This document shows, piece after piece, positions 30,488 to 40,071 of a DNA stretch of 64,000 bases. Source of the stretch: Cryomorphaceae bacterium (GTDB taxonomy: Bacteria; Bacteroidota; Bacteroidia; Flavobacteriales_D; Parvicellaceae); NCBI GenBank assembly GCA_905182525.1, contig CAJJBV010000001.1:248001-312000 (forward strand), read 5' to 3'. The notes beneath the pieces are model-generated. The model made no database searches, had not been told where the DNA came from, and was given only the letters and a program-made list of their open reading frames with translations. Made by a program: the position numbers and the translations under genes. Position 1 is the first letter of the stretch; each line of letters opens with the position of its first letter.

Positions 30488-30946
30488 CTAATTAAGAGCC
30501 TCCATAATTTGTTCGTAATGACCTGCTGTTTTAACCTTATCAAAAACCTTGATGATTTTATTATTTTCTATAACAAAAGTTTTTCTTAAAATACCATCGT
30601 ACTCTTTGCCCATAAACTTCTTTAAACCCCAACAATTATATTTGTTAATAACAGTTTTTTCAGTATCTGCCAACAATGAAAATGGTAAATTATATTTTTC
30701 AATAAATTTTAAATGCTTAGCTGAATTATCAGCGCTAACTCCTAACACTTCAAAATCTTTACTTTTTAATTGAGAAAAATTATCGCGTAAATTACAAGAC
30801 TCTTTGGTACATCCAGGTGTATCGTCTTTTGGATAAAAATATAGTATTAACTTTTTATTAGAGAAATCGCTTAATTCTACATTATTACCGTTTTGATCAA
30901 GGCCCTTGAAATTTGGTGCAGAGTCACCCTCTTTTAATATATTCAT
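30488..30946 (-). CDS. bcp: Peroxiredoxin, BCP type (thiol peroxidase)
   Basis: 152 aa, the normal size. Thioredoxin fold with the peroxidatic motif YPKDDTPGCTKESCNLRD: the first Cys is the peroxidatic residue and the second, five residues on, the resolving Cys of alpha-2 type PrxQ/BCP. It reduces H2O2 and organic peroxides in the cytoplasm. It lies 51 bases upstream of recA on the same strand and may be co-transcribed with it. Divergent from murQ. Confidence 0.95.
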   Translation of the reverse strand: MNILKEGDSAPNFKGLDQNGNNVELSDFSNKKLILYFYPKDDTPGCTKESCNLRDNFSQLKSKDFEVLGVSADNSAKHLKFIEKYNLPFSLLADTEKTVINKYNCWGLKKFMGKEYDGILRKTFVIENNKIIKVFDKVKTAGHYEQIMEALN

Positions 30947-31045
30947 ACTTATTTTTAAATTTCTAACAAATTAGCAAATAAGGATAGATAATAACAATAT
31001 TTGTATAACTTAATTTTTCAACATTTTAATTCTAATATATCAAAT

Positions 31046-31855
31046 ATGGATTTTAAAAAAATTACTGAAGAAAATTCTAATCACAATAATCTTGAAAATA
31101 AATCTACTATTGAAATTTTAAATAATATAAATTATGAAGATCAAAAGGTTGCAGTTGCTGTAAAAGCAGAAATTGAATCAATTCAAAGTTTAGTTGACGA
31201 TGTAGCAGAAAGAATGAAAAATGGAGGGAGATTATTTTATATTGGTGCAGGAACAAGTGGCAGGCTAGGAATTCTAGATGCCAGTGAGTGCCCTCCCACA
31301 TTTGGAGTTGCAGATGATCTTGTGAATGGAATTATTGCGGGTGGAGATTCGGCAATAAGAAAAGCTGTTGAATATGCAGAAGACGATATTTACAAGGGCT
31401 GGGAAGATTTAAAATCATATAATATTAATGAAAATGATAGTGTAATTGGAATTGCCGCTTCTGGAACAACACCATATGTTATTGGAACATTAGATATATG
31501 TAATAAAAATCATATTCTAACTGGTGGAATAACTTGTAACCCTGGAAGTCCATTAGATAATATTGCAAAACATGCTATTGTACCAATAGTTGGACCTGAA
31601 TTTATAACTGGAAGTACAAGAATGAAATCTGGAACAGCTCAAAAATTAATTTTAAATATGATTTCTACATCCCTAATGGTTAAATTAGGAAAAGTAAAAG
31701 GGAACAAAATGATAGATATGCAACTTTCAAATAATAAATTAATTTCTAGAGCTGAAAAAATGGTAATGGAAGAGTTAAATATAAATTTAGAAGTTGCAAA
31801 AAATCTAATATCAATTCATGGAAGTGTTAGAAAGGCTATAGACTCCTACAAGTAA
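31046..31855 (+). CDS. murQ: N-acetylmuramic acid 6-phosphate etherase
   Basis: The ATG at 31046 (MDFKKITEENSNHNNLE) is chosen over an upstream in-frame start because it matches family N-termini. 269 aa. SIS domain with RLFYIGAGTSGRLGILDASECPPTFG, the family signature, plus GIAASGTTPYV and GSTRMKSGTAQKLILNMIS. It cleaves the lactyl ether of MurNAc-6-P to GlcNAc-6-P and lactate in cell-wall recycling. No other recycling gene (amgK, murU, nagA, anmK) is adjacent. Its 3' end overlaps the convergent lipoprotein gene by 10 bases. Confidence 0.95.
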   Translation: MDFKKITEENSNHNNLENKSTIEILNNINYEDQKVAVAVKAEIESIQSLVDDVAERMKNGGRLFYIGAGTSGRLGILDASECPPTFGVADDLVNGIIAGGDSAIRKAVEYAEDDIYKGWEDLKSYNINENDSVIGIAASGTTPYVIGTLDICNKNHILTGGITCNPGSPLDNIAKHAIVPIVGPEFITGSTRMKSGTAQKLILNMISTSLMVKLGKVKGNKMIDMQLSNNKLISRAEKMVMEELNINLEVAKNLISIHGSVRKAIDSYK

Positions 31856-33464
31856 TTTTCAATGATTTTGTTTTCTAAAATATTTTCAACAAGTATTTTA
31901 AATGAATTTATCTTTTTCTTTTCAAAAATAACCTCAAATATTAAACCTTGATTATCTCCATTTATTAAAATACTTGAAATATCATTAGGTAATGTTTGTT
32001 TAATTATACTATTCCAACTTTCGTTTTGAAAATCGTAAGAATTTATTAAAGATTTAAAATCTAAAACACCAAAAAAAGGCTTGTTGAAAATACTATCATT
32101 AATCGCAGTGTTAGTAACTATATCACTATTCAAAATAAATTTTGAAAGAAAATTAAAATTATTAGAAATATGCAAAATATTATCTTTAAATAAAATTGAA
32201 TTTTGATCAATTTCAAAACAAACTCCTTTTAAAATATCTAAATTATTATCCTTAAAGTAAGGTAACAGAGCCTCTTGATCTTTAATACCAAAACTTAAAG
32301 CATAAGAAGGAGACTTTTTAAATACAGAATTTAGTTTGTCTTCATTTTGAATTTCAAAATCAAAATCATCCCAATATTCATTATCATTTTCTTCAACTAT
32401 TTTTTTTTATTGAAATCTGATCTTGAAAAATTAGATTCTTTTATTAAATATCCGCTATCTAAGGAGTCTAAATCTGATTCTAAAGAATTATTTAAAGAAA
32501 ACATAACATTACCATTCATCAAAGAAATAAGCTCTTTAAAATTAATAATACTGTTATTGTAAATTAAAGAGAAACCAAGTTTTGATAGCTTAGAAAAATA
32601 ACTTTCAATATTATTAGGTTTAATATTTGCAAATACAAAAGAAAATAATGAATCATCTTTTGGAACTAAACTTTTAAAATTTTTATTTAAAACACCATTA
32701 GAAAAATTATTATAAAACTTTGGATTACTTTTTAATTTACAGTTAATCTTTCCTTCTAAAAAATTCAAACTTAAAATTACATCTTCACTAAATTCATTAA
32801 TATTGACTCTACTATTAATCTGAGATTTAATAAAATCATTATTTAAATTATTAATTAATCTATTAATTTTTGAATAAGAAATATAAAATGAAAAATCATC
32901 TTTAAGATTTAGAAACTCTGAAATATATTCATTGTCTTGATTTGTATTTTCTTGTTTAAAATAATCTGAAATTTTAGCTTCCGAAAAGTTTTTATCTAAT
33001 GAAAAAGCAGCTATAAAATTTGACTCATTAAAACCAAAAGAAATATTATACTCAGATGAAAAACAAATAGTAGGATTTGAGGAAGTAAATTTATCTACTC
33101 CAAAAAAACTAGACAAATTCTGCTTAAATGTTTTAAAATCTTCAATATTTCCAGCTAAAAAAATTGCACCATTTATTTTTCCAGGTTCATTAATTACAAA
33201 TAGTTTTTGAGGGAGGTCTATATTAAAACCTAATAAACTACTATTGAAAGATGATTTAAACACACTGTAGATTAGCTTTTGATCACTTGTTAAAAAATCA
33301 ATATTTCCTAAGTTAGATTTACTAATAAGTTTCTTTAAATCAATAGAAGTTGCCATTAATACATCTTTCTCAGACTTAATTGTATTATTTATCCAAGTAT
33401 CTGGATTATTATCACAACTAAAAAAAAGAAAAGAAAAAAAAAGAATATTGAATATAAATTTCAT
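31846..33464 (-). CDS. DUF4836-like lipoprotein (one frameshift)
   Basis: ATG at 33464 (1 base after the pgk stop) gives MKFIFNILFFSFLFFSC, a lipobox with lipid Cys17. The remaining ~520 residues look like DUF4836 proteins: an N-terminal MATSIDLKKLISKSNL block, long alternating beta strands with FVFANIKPNNIESYFSKLSKLG, and a weak repeat of the same fold in the C-terminal half. A run of nine A bases (minus strand, near 32403) breaks the frame; eight A restore NKKIVEENDNEYWDDF. Function unknown; envelope-anchored. It is probably transcribed with pgk. Confidence 0.72.
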
Positions 33465-33465
33465 G

Positions 33466-34653
33466 TTAATTTCTAATAGCATGTAAGCCGGGTAATTCTT
33501 TACCTTCAAGATATTCAAGCATAGCTCCTCCTCCGGTTGAAACATGGCTGACTTTATCTGCCATATTAAATAAATTTATAGCCGCTACACTATCCCCTCC
33601 ACCAACAAGTGAAAAAGCTTTGTTTTTTGTAGCTTCAACTATTGAATTTGCAACTGAAATTGTTCCATTTTGGAAATTACTCATTTCAAAAACTCCCATT
33701 GGTCCATTCCATAATATCAAGGAGGAATTCACAATAATATTATTAAAAATTTTGATAGAATCTGGGCCAATATCTAGCCCCATTTCATCATTTGGTATTA
33801 AATCAATAGTTCTAATATTATATTCTAAATCGTTACTGAACTCTTTACAACATAATGAATCTGTTGGAAGATGAATTTTAACGTCTTTATCAGCTGCTTT
33901 TTTTAATATTTCTAGCGCTAAATCTAAATATTGATCTTCAACTAATGATTTACCTATAAGCCCATTTTGAGCTTTAATAAATGTGTAAGCCATTCCACCA
34001 CCTATAATTAAGTGATCTACTTTATCTAAAAGATTTAAAATTATAGTGATTTTAGAAGATACTTTTGCACCTCCAACAATTGCTGTAAGTGGATGTAAAT
34101 TGCTATTTAAAACTTTGTCTACACAACTAATTTCTTTTTCTATCAAAAGTCCAAACATTTTATCATTTGGAAAATAGTTAGCTATTAATGAAGTAGAGGA
34201 ATGTGCTCTATGTGAAGTTCCAAAAGCGTCATTTACGTAAACATCTCCGTGATTAGATAATTTTTGAGCAAAATCTTTATCTCCATTTTTTTCTTCTTTA
34301 TGAAATCTTAAATTCTCAAGCAAAACAACAGATCCATTTTCTAAGTTTTTAGTTGTTTTAAATGACTCATCGCTTACACAGTCAGAACAAAAGATTATTT
34401 TTTTTTCTAAAAGAGATTCAAGACTGGGAATTATTTGGCTTAATGAGAATTCCTTATTAGGTTCATCATTAGGCCTGCCTAAATGTGACATTAAAACAAT
34501 ACTTCCTCCATCATTAAGTATCTTTTCTAGGGTTGGTATTGCCATTTTAATTCTAGTGTTATCTGTTACATTTCCATTGTTATCAATTGGAACATTAAAG
34601 TCGACTCGAATTAAAGCTCTTTTATTTTTAAAATTATAAGATTTTAAATCCAT
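33466..34653 (-). CDS. pgk: Phosphoglycerate kinase
   Basis: 395 aa, standard. N-terminal signature RALIRVDFNVPIDNNGNVTDNTR (split), SHLGRPN, the substrate site region ENLRFHKEEKNGD, and the C-terminal nucleotide site WNGPMGVFEMSNF...SLVGGGDSVAAI...VSTGGGAMLEYLEGKELPG. Transfers phosphate between 1,3-bisphosphoglycerate and ADP in glycolysis and gluconeogenesis. Divergent from the exonuclease gene; followed after 1 base by the DUF4836-like lipoprotein. Confidence 0.98.
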   Translation of the reverse strand: MDLKSYNFKNKRALIRVDFNVPIDNNGNVTDNTRIKMAIPTLEKILNDGGSIVLMSHLGRPNDEPNKEFSLSQIIPSLESLLEKKIIFCSDCVSDESFKTTKNLENGSVVLLENLRFHKEEKNGDKDFAQKLSNHGDVYVNDAFGTSHRAHSSTSLIANYFPNDKMFGLLIEKEISCVDKVLNSNLHPLTAIVGGAKVSSKITIILNLLDKVDHLIIGGGMAYTFIKAQNGLIGKSLVEDQYLDLALEILKKAADKDVKIHLPTDSLCCKEFSNDLEYNIRTIDLIPNDEMGLDIGPDSIKIFNNIIVNSSLILWNGPMGVFEMSNFQNGTISVANSIVEATKNKAFSLVGGGDSVAAINLFNMADKVSHVSTGGGAMLEYLEGKELPGLHAIRN

Positions 34654-34737
34654 TTTAAATAAATATTTATTCAGCTAAAATACCAGATTAAAAAAGAATT
34701 TATACATTCATGATATATATATTTTAAAAATTATTTA

Positions 34738-35493
34738 ATGAAGTTAGTTTCTTGGAATTTAAATGGGATAAGAGCTGTAGAAAAAAAAGGTCTTTCTACT
34801 ATTTTAGAACATATTAACGCTGATATTATTGGGTTTCAAGAAACCAAAGCTCAAGATGATCAAGTATTAGAAGCATTAAAAGAGGTTTCTGGTTATCATA
34901 TATTTTCCAATAGTGCTGTTAAAAAAGGATATAGTGGAACTGCAATTTTATCAAAAAAAGAACCCATTAAAGTTACTTATGGATTAGGAATTGAAGAACA
35001 CGACCAAGAGGGAAGGCTTATTTGTGCAGAATATGAAGACTTTTATTACATCACTGTTTATGTACCCAATAGCGGAAATGGATTAGTTAGATTAAAATAC
35101 AGAACAAAGTGGGATAATGATTTATTAGAATTTGTTAATAATAAAGACAAACCTGTATTTCTTTGTGGAGATTTAAATGTTGCTCACCAAGAATTAGATT
35201 TAAAAAATCCAAAATCAAACTATAATAAAACTGCAGGATATACTCAGTTTGAGATTGATGGAATGACAAATTATATAAATTCGGGTTTTACAGATACTTT
35301 TAGACACTTCTATCCTCAGGAAATTAAATACTCATGGTGGAGTTATAGGTTTAGCGCTAGATTAAAAAATATTGGATGGAGATTAGATTATTTTCTTGCA
35401 TCTAAAGAAGCTCTTAATATGGTTAATGATGCATTTATACTAAATGATGTGATGGGATCTGACCATTGTCCAGTGGGAATAGAATTAAAATAA
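34738..35493 (+). CDS. xthA: Exodeoxyribonuclease III (AP endonuclease)
   Basis: 251 aa EEP-fold nuclease. Motifs in order: LVSWNLNGIRA (Asn), IIGFQETKAQDDQ (metal-binding Glu), YVPNSGNGLVRLKYR (Tyr), LCGDLNVAHQELDL (Asp/Asn), YSWWSYRFSARLKNIGWRLDYFLAS, and GSDHCPVGIEL (catalytic Asp-His). Cuts DNA at abasic sites and removes 3' blocks in base-excision repair. Monocistronic; ends 2 bases before the convergent SPOR gene. Confidence 0.96.
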   Translation: MKLVSWNLNGIRAVEKKGLSTILEHINADIIGFQETKAQDDQVLEALKEVSGYHIFSNSAVKKGYSGTAILSKKEPIKVTYGLGIEEHDQEGRLICAEYEDFYYITVYVPNSGNGLVRLKYRTKWDNDLLEFVNNKDKPVFLCGDLNVAHQELDLKNPKSNYNKTAGYTQFEIDGMTNYINSGFTDTFRHFYPQEIKYSWWSYRFSARLKNIGWRLDYFLASKEALNMVNDAFILNDVMGSDHCPVGIELK

Positions 35494-35495
35494 AT

Positions 35496-35972
35496 CTACA
35501 TTTGTTTTATCCACCCATTTATTAAAAATCTTTCTCTTGCTAAAATTGCTTCTTCTTTGTTTTTGTAAAGATTAAGTACAACCCAATAATTAGGGGAATT
35601 ATTTTTTTTAATTATTTTACAATACTTAAACCCTTTATTTTTCATTTGATTTCCAAATGCTACAGCATTTATCTTTTCTTGGTAACTCCCAACAATTAAT
35701 GCAATATCATTTTCAAGTTTATTGACCTCTACAATTTCATTATCAATTTCTAATGTATAATTGTCTTTTAAGGATGAAGATTTTTTTTCATCTATACTTA
35801 ATAAGCTTATTTTCTGATTATTTATTAATTCATTTTCTTGTGGCTCGTAGCAAACAAATGAAAGCATTGCAAATAAAACTGAGCAAGAAAATAAAAATAT
35901 AATTTTCTTATTACCCAATAATTTTTGATAACCATCATTTGAAAAATCAGAATTTTTGAATTTTTTATTCAT
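35496..35972 (-). CDS. SPOR-domain membrane protein
   Basis: 158 aa. One membrane helix at residues ~26-42 (IIFLFSCSVLFAMLSFV), a short linker, then a SPOR domain over the last ~70 residues (IALIVGSYQEKINAVAFGNQ...YWVVLNLYKNKEEAI). SPOR domains bind denuded peptidoglycan at division sites, so it probably acts in cell-wall or division work in the periplasm. It lies 78 bases before the cyclophilin gene on the same strand. Specific partner unknown. Confidence 0.85.
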   Translation of the reverse strand: MNKKFKNSDFSNDGYQKLLGNKKIIFLFSCSVLFAMLSFVCYEPQENELINNQKISLLSIDEKKSSSLKDNYTLEIDNEIVEVNKLENDIALIVGSYQEKINAVAFGNQMKNKGFKYCKIIKKNNSPNYWVVLNLYKNKEEAILARERFLINGWIKQM

Positions 35973-36050
35973 TTATAACTTAATTACAAATCTATTTACT
36001 CAAAATATAATATAAAAGTTACATTGGGTAAGGAATTTCATAAGAATAAA

Positions 36051-36860
36051 CTATAATTTGAAAGCCTTTATTGTTATGTAAACATTTTCAATTGGTCTAT
36101 TTTTACCATCTGTAATTTGATCACTAATTTTGTCTACAATAGACATTCCACTAATCACTTCTCCAAAGACAGTATATTCATTATCTAAATGTGGGCTTCC
36201 TCCTACCTTTCTATATGTAGCACGATTTTTTTCAGGAATTTCGATTTTATATTTTTTTTCTATTTCGTTCATATAATTATCAGATAAAGGTCCTTTTTGA
36301 ACAATATAAAAACTAAATGGACTTGACGACAAGTTATATTTGCTTGGATCCTTATAATATTGCTCTTGAACAGCCATAGCAATTGCCCCTCTTTTATGAA
36401 TATTTAAAGTATTGATTTCCGGAGGAATTCTATACATGCCAATTTTAGCCATTTTTTGTAATCTATTATTTTTATCGCTATTCCCTCCCTGAATTATAAA
36501 GTTTTTAATAACCCTATAAAATATTGTAGAATCAAAAAAATTTCTTTTAGAAAGTAAAATAAAATTTGATCTGTGTAATGGAGTGTTTTCATATAGCTTA
36601 ATTTTTATATCACCGAATTTTGTGGTAATTACAACAGTATTTTCATTATTAATGTTTCCAAATTCAAAAAGCTTTTCCTTAACATTTTGATTATTAATCA
36701 AGTTGGTTTTAAGAACCTTTTTATTATCTGTTTTTTTTGTTTTTAAATTGGTAATATTAATATAATTACTTTTTTTAGGCTTTGTAAAGTATTCTTTTGG
36801 AGGTTGGTTATCACAACTAAATAATAATAAAGCAAGAAAAAATGATGAAATTATTTTCAT
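36051..36860 (-). CDS. Cyclophilin-type peptidyl-prolyl isomerase lipoprotein
   Basis: 269 aa. Lipobox LLLFSC (lipid Cys16), a Lys/Asn-rich linker to residue ~75, then a cyclophilin domain (VVITTKFGDIKIKLYENTP, FFDSTIFYRVIKNFIIQGG, GAIAMAV, EYTVFGEVISGMSIVDKI). Catalyses cis-trans proline isomerisation during folding of envelope proteins. The motif FxRVIxxFxIQGG is intact. Start overlaps the DnaJ-domain gene stop by 4 bases (ATGA), so the two chaperone-like genes are coupled. Confidence 0.92.
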   Translation of the reverse strand: MKIISSFFLALLLFSCDNQPPKEYFTKPKKSNYINITNLKTKKTDNKKVLKTNLINNQNVKEKLFEFGNINNENTVVITTKFGDIKIKLYENTPLHRSNFILLSKRNFFDSTIFYRVIKNFIIQGGNSDKNNRLQKMAKIGMYRIPPEINTLNIHKRGAIAMAVQEQYYKDPSKYNLSSSPFSFYIVQKGPLSDNYMNEIEKKYKIEIPEKNRATYRKVGGSPHLDNEYTVFGEVISGMSIVDKISDQITDGKNRPIENVYITIKAFKL

Positions 36861-37696
36861 ATAATAAATGAAAGAAAAAGAAATATAATTCCAAAAACAG
36901 AAATACTAGATATTATATAAGTTGACAATATATAAACAACATTTGGTCCCTTTGATAAAATGGTAATTAAAGGCAGAAGAAGAAGAATAAAATAGAAATA
37001 AAAAACTCTGTAAACACAAAAGTTATTTATAATGCTTAATATTTCACCTTGATTATTAAAGTTTATATGTGTGTTTTGATTAAATATCTGACTTCTTTGT
37101 AGAGTTAACTGATTATTTTTAATTTGATTAATATATTTTACTTTATCCAAGGAAACACCAAATTCAATTTTTTTTTTATTAAAATCTAGACATTCTAATG
37201 CCAAAGTACCAGATTCCATATCAATATATTTTTTAACTATTTTAACATTTATAGAATTAGTCGGGAGTAATTTAAAATCCATAAGAATTAAAAAAGCAAC
37301 GCCAACAGCTATCCAACTAATTAATGGAATAAACCAACTGAAATAAGAGTTTTGTATATTGTAATATGTGATTTCATTAACTTTCTCTTCTTTAATTTTT
37401 TTGTAATAAGCATATTTCTTAGCCCATTCCATTCTTTTATTAAGTTCTTCTTCTGAATATCGGGATCTAGACTTGGATTTTTTAAAAGAATTGCTTACTG
37501 GATTTTCAAGTATTTTATGCTTATCATCAGTCAAATAAGCATAAGCTTCATTAATTTCAATGAATATATTTTTTGCATTAATAGAACTATTTTTGTCGGG
37601 ATGATATTTTTTAGCAAGCTTTCGATAAGCAGCTTTAATTTCATGTTTATTAGCAGAAGGAGATATTCCTAAAGATTTATAATAATTCTTAACCAT
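36857..37696 (-). CDS. Membrane-anchored J-domain protein
   Basis: 279 aa. J domain at residues 4-65 (YYKSLGISPSANKHEIKAAYRKLAKKYHPDKN) with an intact HPD motif (H33-P-D35). A basic helix (ELNKRMEWAKKYAYYKKIKEE) follows, then at least three membrane helices (SWFIPLISWIAVGVAFLIL; VFYFYFILLLLPLITIL; YIISSISVFGIIFLFLSFI). J domain inside, membrane C-terminus: it would recruit DnaK to the inner membrane. Coupled by ATGA to the cyclophilin lipoprotein. Client unknown. Confidence 0.87.
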   Translation of the reverse strand: MVKNYYKSLGISPSANKHEIKAAYRKLAKKYHPDKNSSINAKNIFIEINEAYAYLTDDKHKILENPVSNSFKKSKSRSRYSEEELNKRMEWAKKYAYYKKIKEEKVNEITYYNIQNSYFSWFIPLISWIAVGVAFLILMDFKLLPTNSINVKIVKKYIDMESGTLALECLDFNKKKIEFGVSLDKVKYINQIKNNQLTLQRSQIFNQNTHINFNNQGEILSIINNFCVYRVFYFYFILLLLPLITILSKGPNVVYILSTYIISSISVFGIIFLFLSFII

Positions 37697-37755
37697 TGTG
37701 CATATCTAAACTACAGTATTTTACAGATGCAAGAAAATTTATTAATGTATATTTC

Positions 37756-37763
37756 TATATTTG
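37756..37763 (+). promoter_or_regulatory. Possible -7 promoter element for fabI
   Basis: TATATTTG matches TAnnTTTG, 17 bases before the fabI ATG, a usual distance for short-leader Bacteroidota mRNAs. No clear -33 element. Confidence 0.35.
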
Positions 37764-37779
37764 AACAAAATATACCAAT

Positions 37780-38592
37780 ATGTCTCACAATCTATTAAAA
37801 GGAAAAAAAGGAATTATTTTTGGAGCATTGAACGACATGTCCATAGCTTGGAAAGTTGCTGAAAGAGCTCATGAAGAAGGTGCAACATTCACACTTACTA
37901 ATGCACCAATTGCTATGCGAATGGGCGCTATTAATGATTTAGCTAAAAAAACCAATTCTAAAGTTATACCAGCAGATGCTACATCCGTTGAAGATTTAAA
38001 AAATCTTTTTAATGAATCTCAGGAAATACTTGGAGGAAAAATAGATTTTGTACTTCACTCTATCGGAATGTCTCCTAATGTTAGAAAAAAGAAAAAATAT
38101 TCTAATTTAAATTACGAATGGTATAAGAAAACTTTAGATGTCTCCGCAATGTCATTACACAAAGTTTTGCAAGTCTCTTCTGAATTAGATGCTATGAATG
38201 AATGGGGTTCAGTTGTAGCTCTATCTTACATTGCAGCACAAAGAATTTTTCCAGATTATAATGATATGGCTGATGCTAAATCTTTATTAGAATCTATTAC
38301 TAGAAGTTTTGGCTATCACTATGGTACTTCAAGGAAAGTGAGAATAAATACTATTTCTCAGTCTCCTACAGTCACAACTGCAGGAAGTGGTGTGACAGGT
38401 TTTGATAAATTTATTGATTTTAGTGAAAAAATGAGTCCTTTAGGAAATGCAGGATCGTTGGATTGTGCAAACTACTGCATATCCATGTTTAGTGACTTAA
38501 CAAAATATGTAACAATGCAAAATCTATTTCACGATGGAGGATTCTCATCTACAGGTGTTACAGAAGCTGTAATGGATAGATTTGGAGAATAA
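37780..38592 (+). CDS. fabI: Enoyl-ACP reductase (FabI)
   Basis: 270 aa SDR. N-terminal GKKGIIFGALNDMSIAWKVAE (FabI nucleotide loop), LHSIGMSP, the catalytic YNDMADAKSLLES (Tyr and Lys in Y-x6-K spacing), and the C-terminal NLFHDGGFSSTG. Reduces trans-2-enoyl-ACP with NADH, the last step of the fatty-acid elongation cycle. The stop shares one base (TAATG) with murF, so the two essential genes are coupled. Confidence 0.96.
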   Translation: MSHNLLKGKKGIIFGALNDMSIAWKVAERAHEEGATFTLTNAPIAMRMGAINDLAKKTNSKVIPADATSVEDLKNLFNESQEILGGKIDFVLHSIGMSPNVRKKKKYSNLNYEWYKKTLDVSAMSLHKVLQVSSELDAMNEWGSVVALSYIAAQRIFPDYNDMADAKSLLESITRSFGYHYGTSRKVRINTISQSPTVTTAGSGVTGFDKFIDFSEKMSPLGNAGSLDCANYCISMFSDLTKYVTMQNLFHDGGFSSTGVTEAVMDRFGE

Positions 38593-39884
38593 TGATTGAA
38601 GAAATTTACAATGCTTTTTTAAGTTGTAATCAAAATATAGCAACTGACACTAGAAAAATTTGTAAAAATGATCTTTTTTTCGCCTTAAAAGGACCTAATT
38701 TTAATGGTAATGAATATGTTGAAAAAGCCATTAGTCTGGGTGCAAAATATGCTGTAATAGATCAAGAAAAGTACTTTGTAAATGGGAAAACATTTCTTGT
38801 TAAAAACGTATTAGAATCATTACAGAAACTAGCTCTACATCATCGGAAAATAATTAAAAACATACCTATTATTGGTATAACAGGAACTAATGGAAAAACT
38901 ACTACTAAAGAACTTATGGGATCAGTTCTTAGTCAGAAATTTAAAATTCTTATCACTGAAGGTAATTTAAACAATCATATAGGTGTTCCATTAACAATTC
39001 TTAAAATTTCAAAAAAACATGAAATTGCTGTTGTAGAAATGGGAGCAAGTAAAAAAGGAGATATTAAAGAACTTGTCGAAATAGCTTTACCAAATTATGG
39101 GATTATCACCAATATTGGCAAAGCCCATTTAGAGGGATTTGGAAATATAAATACTGTTAAAGAAACTAAGTTTGAACTGTATGATTTTATTATAAAAACA
39201 AAAGGAGAAATTATTGTCAACAAAGACGATAAAGTTTTAATTAATTATATACCAGAAAATATAAAAAAACATACCTATGGTTTAAAAAATGCGAATATCA
39301 CTGGTGAAGTGGTAAACCAATCTCCAACTGTTGAAATTAAATTAAATAATTTTAATGGAACTCAAGAAATAATTAAAACAAACCTACTTGGATCATACAA
39401 TAAAAGTAATCTGCTAGCAGCTGTAACCGTTGGAAAAATATTTGGAGTAAATGATAAATTAATAATAAATTCCATTACGAAATATTCTCCAACTAATAAT
39501 AGATCTCAGTTAATAGAAACTAAAAAAAATACCGTAATAGCAGATTGTTACAATGCAAACCCTACTAGTACACTTGAATCAATAATGAGTTTTAAATCGA
39601 TAGCTCATAAAAGTAAATTAATAATTTTAGGAGATATGCTTGAATTAGGTGAGTCTTCAGAAATTGAGCATCAACAAATTACCGATTATTTAATGGCCAC
39701 ATCAATAAATGTAATTTTAGTTGGGAAATGTTATCAAAAAACTAGTAATCATTTTGAAAAATTTCAAAATACTAACTTATTAATTAATTTTTTGAAGAAG
39801 AAGAATGTTAATGATAGTTTAATTTTATTAAAAGGTTCAAGAGGTATTAAATTGGAACAAATTTTAAAAGAAAATATACTTTAA
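38592..39884 (+). CDS. murF: UDP-MurNAc-tripeptide:D-Ala-D-Ala ligase
   Basis: 430 aa Mur ligase. N-terminal domain with ATDTRKICKNDLFFALKG and FNGNEYVEKAISLGA; ATP site GITGTNGKTTTKELMGS; central ILGDMLELGE and a C-terminal ligase domain (LLKGSRGIKLEQIL). Adds D-Ala-D-Ala to the UDP-MurNAc-tripeptide in peptidoglycan synthesis. Overlaps fabI upstream and a small membrane-protein gene downstream by 1 base each (TAATG). Confidence 0.96.
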   Translation: MIEEIYNAFLSCNQNIATDTRKICKNDLFFALKGPNFNGNEYVEKAISLGAKYAVIDQEKYFVNGKTFLVKNVLESLQKLALHHRKIIKNIPIIGITGTNGKTTTKELMGSVLSQKFKILITEGNLNNHIGVPLTILKISKKHEIAVVEMGASKKGDIKELVEIALPNYGIITNIGKAHLEGFGNINTVKETKFELYDFIIKTKGEIIVNKDDKVLINYIPENIKKHTYGLKNANITGEVVNQSPTVEIKLNNFNGTQEIIKTNLLGSYNKSNLLAAVTVGKIFGVNDKLIINSITKYSPTNNRSQLIETKKNTVIADCYNANPTSTLESIMSFKSIAHKSKLIILGDMLELGESSEIEHQQITDYLMATSINVILVGKCYQKTSNHFEKFQNTNLLINFLKKKNVNDSLILLKGSRGIKLEQILKENIL

Positions 39885-40045
39885 TGAGTCCAGGAGATTT
39901 TTTCATAACGTTTTTTGTTGCATTAATTTTTTTAGGAGGAATCACCATAGGTTACAAACTATATAAGTGGAATATGGATGATTTTCAAAGAAAAAAAGAA
40001 AGAAATAGAAAAATCAAAAACAACAATAAAATTAAAAAAGTATAA
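39884..40045 (+). CDS. Small membrane protein coupled to murF
   Basis: 53 aa, too short for usual cut-offs. Starts at an ATG sharing its A with the murF stop (TAATG). One membrane helix (FFITFFVALIFLGGITIGY, residues ~6-24), then a strongly basic tail (KLYKWN, then RKKERNRKIKNNNKIKK). The coupling to murF and the single-pass layout make it a likely real gene, not noise. No family recognised; possible interactor of the cell-wall machinery. Confidence 0.6.
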   Translation: MSPGDFFITFFVALIFLGGITIGYKLYKWNMDDFQRKKERNRKIKNNNKIKKV

Positions 40046-40071
40046 TTAAGAATATTTAAACCGGAAAAGAA

